DNA from: Clostridium_AM tanneri
Lineage (GTDB): Bacteria; Bacillota; Clostridia; Clostridiales; Clostridiaceae
Direction of reading: 5' to 3'
Length of the DNA: 64,000 nt
NCBI RefSeq assembly: GCF_033659955.1
Contig: NZ_JARUJP010000004.1
Location: forward strand, 124,001-188,000
Positions 8,634 through 15,249 of this stretch are shown here, piece after piece. Numbering within the stretch: position 1 is the first letter of the stretch; every line of letters starts with the position of its first letter. The position numbers and the translations under genes were made by a program. Below the pieces are notes generated by a model. The model had not been told where the DNA came from and ran no database searches. It worked only from the letters and a program-made list of their open reading frames with translations.

Positions 8634-9575
8634 TTACTCTAATGATTTATTAATTTTTTCAACACAAGATTTCACGTTAACATCCTCTAAAGGCACCCCG
8701 TTATACCACAGTCTATCAAAGTCTCTTTTTACTCCAAAATATTTAGCTTTTAAGATAATTTCTGGTCTATATTCAAAATGTAGAATATCGAAATGGCCCC
8801 ATTTTCCTCCCCATATAAAATTATTCCTTTCAAATATTTCTACAACCTCCCTTGGGTAACTATCTAGTCTCTTTTGGCCTTGTTCTTCATTGGCCCACTT
8901 CCAATAATCTCTTCTATCTCTAGCTAAATCAATAGCAATTCCAAAGGAATGAGGACTTAGCCTATTTGTTCCTGATATTAATCGATAATTAAAGGTTCCA
9001 CTACAAGGAACTACTGCAGCCCTAATAGCTGAATTTCTTTCTATCAAAGGTGTAAGATCTTTCATGGCATTTTCTAGTGATTTTGCTGCTTTATTTTTTT
9101 CATTAAATTGAAGTATTGTATATCCGAAGTTTACCCTTACTAAATTAGATTGTATTTGCTGCTGAGAACTCCCATAGACTTCATTTAATATTCCGTATGC
9201 CCTACAGCGACCTGGATCAAAGTTTTTATCCACTAGCTTCAAATCAGTAGAAAGTGGATAAACCTGCTCCATGGTGTCTTGCAAATCCGGATTCCCTAAC
9301 TTTTGTTCGTAAGTTTTTATTTTTTTATCATCATAAAGTATCCTTTTTCCTGACTTCATTACTAGATAAACAAGACCATTGTCTTCCTTAACTATATCGG
9401 AAACATATCCTGGATAAGCCATCATTAGAGAGAGGATATCCTGTTTCATATTTACTTCATAGCTATTAATGCTTGTGTATGTAGATTTATTATTGATTTG
9501 TGAAGCCTCTATTGGATAGCTTGTATTAATACACAAATAAAATAATAATATTATGCAAAGAGCTATTTTTTTCAT
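8634..9575 (-). CDS. Exported M15-family (VanY-like) peptidase
   Basis: This 313-residue protein begins with a signal peptide (KKIALCIILLFYLCI, cleavage possible near IEAS). The C-terminal half has the zinc-peptidase motifs of D-Ala-D-Ala/L-Ala-D-Glu endopeptidases of family M15: SPHSFGIAIDL supplies His and Asp, and WGHFDILHFEYRPE supplies the general base and the third ligand. It should trim peptidoglycan peptides outside the cell. The first 120 residues are unassigned. AGGTGG precedes the ATG at 9575. It is bounded by terminators on both sides, so it is probably a single-gene unit. Confidence 0.85.
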   Translation of the reverse strand: MKKIALCIILLFYLCINTSYPIEASQINNKSTYTSINSYEVNMKQDILSLMMAYPGYVSDIVKEDNGLVYLVMKSGKRILYDDKKIKTYEQKLGNPDLQDTMEQVYPLSTDLKLVDKNFDPGRCRAYGILNEVYGSSQQQIQSNLVRVNFGYTILQFNEKNKAAKSLENAMKDLTPLIERNSAIRAAVVPCSGTFNYRLISGTNRLSPHSFGIAIDLARDRRDYWKWANEEQGQKRLDSYPREVVEIFERNNFIWGGKWGHFDILHFEYRPEIILKAKYFGVKRDFDRLWYNGVPLEDVNVKSCVEKINKSLE

Positions 9576-9663
9576 TTCACTGCCACCACCTTAGTCTTTA
9601 TAATCTATTAATTTTATTTTATATACTTACCAATACAATTCTATTGTATGTATGCATTAATGA

Positions 9664-9701
9664 TAAAAAATAAAAGCAGCTTACCCTATTGGCAAACTAC
9701 T
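9664..9701 (-). terminator. Terminator of the chemosensory/HD-GYP operon
   Basis: An 11-bp stem (9675-9685 with 9691-9701, several G-U pairs) is followed on the minus strand by TTTTATTTTTT. It lies 39 bases past the HD-GYP stop codon and marks the end of the long operon. Confidence 0.75.
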
Positions 9702-9739
9702 TTTTCTTCATGTAACTATATTCAATATTTATAAACAAC

Positions 9740-10783
9740 TTAAAAAATCGATAAAATCTTTATATCACTATTTTTTGATAAATCTATATAATTTGAGTTT
9801 ACCTCAACTATTGGCTCTGTGATGTTAAAAGGCGGTATATATACAATTTGTCCTATATCCCCTGAACTTAACATAACCTTAAATCCAATATATAATGCTG
9901 ATATATGGCTTAGAAATTCCTTCATTATAATTAAGTCAAAATACCTTATACCTGATATCTGAAAAAATTGAAATGCTTCAAAAGGAGTACTCCTTTTTTT
10001 ATAAACTCTATCAGAAGTAATAGCATCATAAACATCTGCTATGGAAATTATTTTTGCGAATCTATTTATCTTGTCGCCCTTGGCACCAAAAGGATATCCA
10101 GAACCATCTTCTTTTTCATGGTGCATTAGTACCGCTAGTCTCTCATCCTTCGATATGTTTTTCAAAGGTTTTAGAATCTCATACCCGTATACTGTGTGTT
10201 TTTTTATTATTTCAAACTCATCTGGAGTCAATTTTCCTTTCTTATTCAATACTGTACTTTCAATCTTAATTTTTCCTATATCATGAAGAAGTGCTGCTTC
10301 TATAACCCTTAATATTTCTGTCTCTGATAAGCCTAGCCATTTACAAATAAGCATTGAATAAAAGGCAACATTTATACTGTGACTATAGGTGTATTCATCA
10401 GCATCTTTTATGCTATTTAAGCATTTAATTATATTTATATCTTCCTGTACTTCCGCGTATATTGTTTTGGACACACTATTTATTATGTCTAGGTTAACCT
10501 CTTCCCCTTTTAGCATGTTTATTAGCGACTTTTTTAAAGCAGCTATACTTCCCTTGTAATTTACTTCAAGTCTTTCCCTGGAGTCGTATTCATCTAATTT
10601 ACCAGTGATCTTAGTTTCATATATCCAAAGTCCCTCTATTTTAAATTTTATAAGCTTTTTTATTATATAGTCATTTAAAGTGGTATTTTTTATTATCAAT
10701 GTAGCTCCATGGTTGGTAATTACATCAAAAGCTATGACATCCCCACTTTTACAGGATGAAGTTGGTATATATATGTAATCCAT
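9740..10783 (-). CDS. HD-GYP domain protein, probable cyclic-di-GMP phosphodiesterase
   Basis: The protein has 347 residues when started at the ATG at 10783, which AAGGGGG precedes; an in-frame ATG 36 bases earlier lacks a site. An N-terminal region of about 120 residues is of the unassigned type often found ahead of HD-GYP domains. The HD-GYP domain follows, with HDIGKIKIE, VYGYEIL, LMHHEKEDGSGYP and ISIADVYDAIT. HD-GYP enzymes hydrolyse cyclic-di-GMP, and the HD, HH and GYP motifs are intact, so activity is expected. It is the last gene of the chemosensory cluster, 32 bases after a lone receiver gene, which makes it a plausible output of that pathway. Confidence 0.88.
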   Translation of the reverse strand: MDYIYIPTSSCKSGDVIAFDVITNHGATLIIKNTTLNDYIIKKLIKFKIEGLWIYETKITGKLDEYDSRERLEVNYKGSIAALKKSLINMLKGEEVNLDIINSVSKTIYAEVQEDINIIKCLNSIKDADEYTYSHSINVAFYSMLICKWLGLSETEILRVIEAALLHDIGKIKIESTVLNKKGKLTPDEFEIIKKHTVYGYEILKPLKNISKDERLAVLMHHEKEDGSGYPFGAKGDKINRFAKIISIADVYDAITSDRVYKKRSTPFEAFQFFQISGIRYFDLIIMKEFLSHISALYIGFKVMLSSGDIGQIVYIPPFNITEPIVEVNSNYIDLSKNSDIKILSIF

Positions 10784-10815
10784 AACATCCCCCTTATAGT
10801 TTTGATATAAAAATA

Positions 10816-11208
10816 TCAAACTAAGTTTAATTCTCTCATTGTGCTTGTTAACTTATTTATCTCTATAGGTTTCTCTATGTAAGTTGCATCCTCTGTTTCT
10901 AAAGCCTTAGAAATATATTCAGTTTTTCCAAGGGCTGTAAGCATAATAATTTTAGCTTTCCTAGATTCCTCAATTTTATAATGACTTTCCATTTTTCTTA
11001 TTGTTTTCAGTACTTCTATACCATCAACCTTTGGCATCATTATATCTAGACAAACTAAATCATAAGTTTCCTGTAATTCTAAGGCTAAAGAAAAGGCTTC
11101 CAGGACCTCAATTCCATCAACAGTAGTATCACATTTTCCATACTTGGAAAAAAATTTAAACATAAACTTTCTACTTGCTAAGTCATCTTCTGCTACTAAA
11201 ATCTTCAT
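10816..11208 (-). CDS. Stand-alone response-regulator receiver
   Basis: This 130-residue protein is a single receiver domain. Acidic residues E7, D8 and D9 form the metal pocket, D55 in VCLDIMMPK is the phosphoacceptor, the switch Thr is in MLTALG and the conserved Lys is in IEKP. There is no output domain. GGAGGAATTTT precedes the ATG at 11208. It lies between the PAS histidine kinase and the HD-GYP gene, so it probably takes phosphate from that kinase or from CheA and acts on a partner protein, perhaps the adjacent HD-GYP enzyme. That pairing is inference from gene order. Confidence 0.85.
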   Translation of the reverse strand: MKILVAEDDLASRKFMFKFFSKYGKCDTTVDGIEVLEAFSLALELQETYDLVCLDIMMPKVDGIEVLKTIRKMESHYKIEESRKAKIIMLTALGKTEYISKALETEDATYIEKPIEINKLTSTMRELNLV

Positions 11209-11257
11209 CAAAATTCCTCCTGCTGACGCACCGTTAACATTTTTTATTTATTATTAA

Positions 11258-13225
11258 TCAATAAGTTTCCTCTAGCTTCTTTAAAAACTTCTTTCCTTCT
11301 TCTAGATCCCTCCGTCTTACTGCAAGTTCAATGGCAAAAGCCAACATTTTTATATTTTTTATACCAGCACAGCTGCTTATATTTTTAATTTGCTTTGCAG
11401 CCTTTTCAGCCTTTAAAAAGTTCCCTTCTTCCAAAGCTTCTTTGATTTCCTTAACATAACCTTTAGTAAATTCTAAAAGCTGGTTATTATCACTAATAGG
11501 TTTATTATTCTTACATTTGTCTTTCATTGATGAAGCAAACTCATAACTATATGAATTCGCTTTTTCATTTTTATGGTATTTTCCACTTAAAAATTTTACA
11601 CTATTTTCGAAATTTTTGTCAATCTCTTCATTGTAAAATAGCTTTGACTCATTGTTGTAATTGACATTAACCTTTGGTTGAGCTGCTTTTACAGAAGTTC
11701 GTTGAACTTTAACAGTAAAATAAAAAGTACTGCCTTTATCCTTTTGGCTTTCTACTCCTATAATTCCACCCATTATTTTTATAAGACCTTTAGAAATTAT
11801 TAAACCTAAACCTGTACCACCATATCTTCTAGTTATGGATCCGTCTACCTGGCTAAATTCCTTAAATAGTTTAATCCTATCTTCTTCTGCAATCCCAATG
11901 CCTGTATCTGTTATAGCAAATACTATCTCTACAAAGTCTTCTACATTTTCAATGACTTTTACACTAAGGATAACTCGCCCTTCTTCTGTAAACTTTATAG
12001 CATTTCCAAGTATATTATTTATTACCTGCTCTAATTTATTAGCATCACCAATTATCTCTTCCGGTACGTTTGCATCCATATTCCACGTTAATATTAAATT
12101 CTTATCTTTTACGTTAACCTGGTGCATCTTTATAGAACTTTCAATCAAGTTTCTTAAATTGAATGGAGTTCTATCTACTGTCATTTTGCCAGCCTCAATT
12201 TTTGAAAAATCTAAAATATCGTTTATTATAAGTAGCAGAGAATTTGCACTGTGTTTCACAGTCTCTAAGCTATCTCTTTGATCTTCTGTTAAATTTGTTA
12301 ACAGGGTTAAATCTACTAATCCTATAATGCTATTTAAAGGTGTCCTTATTTCATGACTTACGTTTGCTAAAAATGTACTTTTGGCATTACTAGCTGCCTC
12401 CGCTGCTTCCTTTGCTTCTCTTAATTCCTCTGCATTTTTCTTCTGTTCCGTTATATCACTGAAAATACAAGCAAAGCAATCCTCTTCGGGACTGTATATA
12501 TATACTTGGCACCACTTATTAATATTGCCTCCTATAAAAAACTCTTTAGATTCAAATGGTTGACTTTCAATTACAGCATTAGCTACTATTTGTAAATAAA
12601 ATTCTTTATAATTTTTTAAATCGAAAAATGTTTGAAAAAAGCTTTTTCCTATTAGTTCTTCTCTCTTTGTATCCACTAGTTTCTCATAGGCATTATTTAC
12701 TTCCAAATATATAAAATCTATAATGTTTTTATTTCTGTCATATACTACCTTAAAATATCCAAAGGCATTATGCATATTTTTAAATAGGTTCTTATACTTA
12801 GCTTCACTTTTTTTCAGTGCCTCTTCAGATTCTCTTATAGCCCTTAAGTCTCTTACAATAGACGCCATTACATACCTTCCTTGAAGATAAAATTTAATTG
12901 CCGTTATTTCTACAGGTATATAGGTTCCATCTTTAGCTATAGTTATACGCTGAAAAGTACACTTTCCTTTTTGAAAAAACTCCTCTATTACATGAGGTAA
13001 TTCTATTGAAGACTCTGGATCTTCAATGTCCCTAGGAGTCATCTTTAGAAATTCTTCTCTGCTATATCCCCAAAGCTTGCAGGCAGTGTCGTTTATTTCA
13101 ATGTACTGACCTGGTTCCTCAGTTCTTCCTATTTCCTGAACAAAAATTGCAGCATCACTGTTATTAAACAATGTGCGAAACTTTTCTTCACTATCTTTTA
13201 AGGCCTTTTCTGTTGCTTTACTCAT
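11258..13225 (-). CDS. Soluble PAS-PAS histidine kinase with a degenerate Hpt-like tail
   Basis: The protein has 655 residues when started at the ATG at 13225 (AAAGGTGA upstream; a GTG six bases earlier is too close to the site). It has no membrane segment. Order: PAS about 10-130, PAS about 140-265, HisKA with the phospho-His in VSHEIRTPLN near residue 291, HATPase with DTGIGI and GTGLGL at about 395-510, then a linker and a helical tail at about 580-655. The tail looks like an Hpt domain, but the segment AAKQIKNISSCAGI has Lys where Hpt domains carry the phospho-His. There is no receiver in the chain, but a separate receiver is encoded next door. It is co-oriented with the che genes and 28 bases after cheB. 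Confidence 0.88.
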   Translation of the reverse strand: MSKATEKALKDSEEKFRTLFNNSDAAIFVQEIGRTEEPGQYIEINDTACKLWGYSREEFLKMTPRDIEDPESSIELPHVIEEFFQKGKCTFQRITIAKDGTYIPVEITAIKFYLQGRYVMASIVRDLRAIRESEEALKKSEAKYKNLFKNMHNAFGYFKVVYDRNKNIIDFIYLEVNNAYEKLVDTKREELIGKSFFQTFFDLKNYKEFYLQIVANAVIESQPFESKEFFIGGNINKWCQVYIYSPEEDCFACIFSDITEQKKNAEELREAKEAAEAASNAKSTFLANVSHEIRTPLNSIIGLVDLTLLTNLTEDQRDSLETVKHSANSLLLIINDILDFSKIEAGKMTVDRTPFNLRNLIESSIKMHQVNVKDKNLILTWNMDANVPEEIIGDANKLEQVINNILGNAIKFTEEGRVILSVKVIENVEDFVEIVFAITDTGIGIAEEDRIKLFKEFSQVDGSITRRYGGTGLGLIISKGLIKIMGGIIGVESQKDKGSTFYFTVKVQRTSVKAAQPKVNVNYNNESKLFYNEEIDKNFENSVKFLSGKYHKNEKANSYSYEFASSMKDKCKNNKPISDNNQLLEFTKGYVKEIKEALEEGNFLKAEKAAKQIKNISSCAGIKNIKMLAFAIELAVRRRDLEEGKKFLKKLEETY

Positions 13226-13252
13226 TTTCACTCACCTTTTACAAAACATATT

Positions 13253-14302
13253 TTAAATATGAATCATAATCTGTTCATAAATATAAGATAGTGGTACCTG
13301 CGTGTCTGCATAACCTCCTTCAAAGACAACCTTAGGCATACCGTAAACAACACAAGATTCCTCTGCCTCTGCAATTACATGACCTTCATAATGCTTCACT
13401 AACTTACAACCTTCTAATCCGTCATTTCCCATACCAGTAAGAATTACAGATAATAGCTTATCTTTATAAATAGGAGCCAAGGACTTAAGGGTTACATTTA
13501 TAGATGGTTTATATAATATATCTTTAACTAACTTATCACTTACATTAAAAATAGCAGTTCCGTCTTGTCTTCTATTTATTGTTGTCTGAAATCCAGAAGG
13601 TGCTATATAAATATTTCCTGCCTCTATTATCTCACCATCTTCTATTTCTTTAACATTAAGATTACACAGAGTATTAAACCTCTCAGCTAGAGATTTTGTA
13701 AAACCAGGAGGCATGTGCTGCATTACAATAATAGGAACGTTAAAATCCTTTGGGAATCTAGGAAGTATAGCCTGCAAGGCAGAGGGACCTCCCGTAGAAC
13801 AGCCTATAGCTACTAAATCTACTTTATGCATTGGAAGGGATTTAGTAGTTCTATTTTCCTCTTCTACCTTTTTACCAATACTTTCTTTTGCTATATTACT
13901 TTTCTTCTCTGCAATAGTCCTTATTCTATATAAAAAATCCTTTTCTATCTCATTCGTTATATCTTCACCTATTAAATCCTCTTTTAGAAAGAAGTCTGCA
14001 GCACCTAATTCTAAGGCTTTAATAGTAGATTCTGTCTCTTTATCTGTATGCTTACTTATCATTACAACAGGTACAGGATAATTCTTCATTATAATCTCTA
14101 GTGCAGCTAAGCCATCCATCTCTGGCATTTCTATATCCATGGTCACAAGATCTGGCTTTAGTCGCTGTACCTTTTCTATAGCATCTGCACCATTTCTAGC
14201 AATACCTAGGATGAAAAACTGGCAATCTTTCTCAATTAATTTACTTACACATCTTCTCATAAAGGAAGAGTCATCCACCACTAACACTCCAAATTTTTTC
14301 AT
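13253..14302 (-). CDS. cheB: CheB, chemoreceptor methylesterase/glutamine deamidase
   Basis: This 349-residue protein has the full two-domain layout. The receiver carries D10/D11 and phospho-Asp D56 (VTMDIEMPEMDG). After a linker rich in charged residues, the methylesterase domain has the triad Ser169 (GCSTGG), His196 (MQHMPPG) and Asp294 (GMGNDG). It removes methyl groups from chemoreceptor glutamates and is activated by phosphate from CheA. GGAGGG precedes the ATG at 14302; cheR ends five bases upstream. Its presence with cheR shows that the receptor in this cluster is meant to adapt by methylation. Confidence 0.95.
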   Translation of the reverse strand: MKKFGVLVVDDSSFMRRCVSKLIEKDCQFFILGIARNGADAIEKVQRLKPDLVTMDIEMPEMDGLAALEIIMKNYPVPVVMISKHTDKETESTIKALELGAADFFLKEDLIGEDITNEIEKDFLYRIRTIAEKKSNIAKESIGKKVEEENRTTKSLPMHKVDLVAIGCSTGGPSALQAILPRFPKDFNVPIIVMQHMPPGFTKSLAERFNTLCNLNVKEIEDGEIIEAGNIYIAPSGFQTTINRRQDGTAIFNVSDKLVKDILYKPSINVTLKSLAPIYKDKLLSVILTGMGNDGLEGCKLVKHYEGHVIAEAEESCVVYGMPKVVFEGGYADTQVPLSYIYEQIMIHI

Positions 14303-14307
14303 AAGAG

Positions 14308-15117
14308 TTATCCCTCCTTTCTATAATAAAAAGTAGAATCAGTATAAATAGCTTTAAATCCAGTATTCATACCAGTTATAGTTTCAGCGTGGCCTAATAG
14401 TAAGTAACCACCAGGCTTTAATATATTATAAAAGGAATGAATTATCTTCTTAATAGTTTCTTGGTCAAAATATATTAGTACATTTCTACAGAATACAATA
14501 TCCATCTCTTCCATTTTTTCAACAAGATTTGAATCAAGAAGGTTTATATTTTTAAATTCTACTTTATCTTTAATAATATCTTTTACGGCATATTCTTCCT
14601 CTAAATGTAAAAAATATTTATCTAACATTTCTTGAGGCATCTTACGAAAGGAAAAGGATTTTTTGTTATATACCCCTTTTTTTGCTTTGCTAAGCACCTT
14701 TTTATCTATATCTGATGCAATAATTTTTACTGTATTAGCTCCAAAGACTTTACTTTCCTCACAGAGCATGGACAAGGTATATGGTTCTTCTCCAGTGGAG
14801 CAGGCTGCGCTCCAAATACGAAGTGGGTTACTTAAAGAATATTCTTTAAACCGAGGCAGAATACTATCCTTAAACTCTTTTAAAAGGTTCTCTTCACGGA
14901 AAAAGTAAGTTTCATTAATAGTGATCAGTTGTATAAGATTATCCCATTCCCCCTTCTCCATCTTTAGAAATCCGCAATATTCCCAAGGTGATAGAGCTAA
15001 CTCTACCAACCTGTTTGCTATTTTGGATTGAAGAAGGGAAATATTATTTAAAAAATTGATTCCACAATAATTGTATATTTCTTTAGCTAACTGCTGTAGT
15101 CCTATGTCATTACTCAT
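14308..15117 (-). CDS. cheR: CheR, chemoreceptor methyltransferase
   Basis: This 269-residue protein has the usual small helical N-terminal domain and a class I methyltransferase domain with the SAM loop IWSAACSTGEEPYT and the late motif FCRNVLIYFD. It adds methyl groups from SAM to receptor glutamates. AAGGAGG precedes the ATG at 15117. It lacks the TPR or receptor-tail-binding extensions of some relatives. An intercistronic stem-loop (15150-15195) separates it from the receptor gene, so its level may be set separately. Confidence 0.95.
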   Translation of the reverse strand: MSNDIGLQQLAKEIYNYCGINFLNNISLLQSKIANRLVELALSPWEYCGFLKMEKGEWDNLIQLITINETYFFREENLLKEFKDSILPRFKEYSLSNPLRIWSAACSTGEEPYTLSMLCEESKVFGANTVKIIASDIDKKVLSKAKKGVYNKKSFSFRKMPQEMLDKYFLHLEEEYAVKDIIKDKVEFKNINLLDSNLVEKMEEMDIVFCRNVLIYFDQETIKKIIHSFYNILKPGGYLLLGHAETITGMNTGFKAIYTDSTFYYRKEG

Positions 15118-15149
15118 CAGAGTAACCTCCTTGCCTTTTGTAATAAAAT

Positions 15150-15195
15150 AATTGACAGTGGATAGTTAACCTAGTTTCCTTATCCACTGTCAATT
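15150..15195 (-). terminator. Intercistronic stem-loop, possible attenuator within the che operon
   Basis: A perfect 15-bp stem (15150-15164 with 15181-15195) with a 16-nt loop lies between the receptor stop codon and cheR. On the minus strand it is followed by ATTTTATT, a weak U tract. It could partly terminate transcription or stabilise the 3' end of the upstream receptor message, lowering cheR/cheB relative to the receptor. Confidence 0.6.
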
Positions 15196-15249
15196 TCATA
15201 AATTTGCTGCTTCTGTTATAGTACTATTTCAAAGGATACTACCTAAAAA

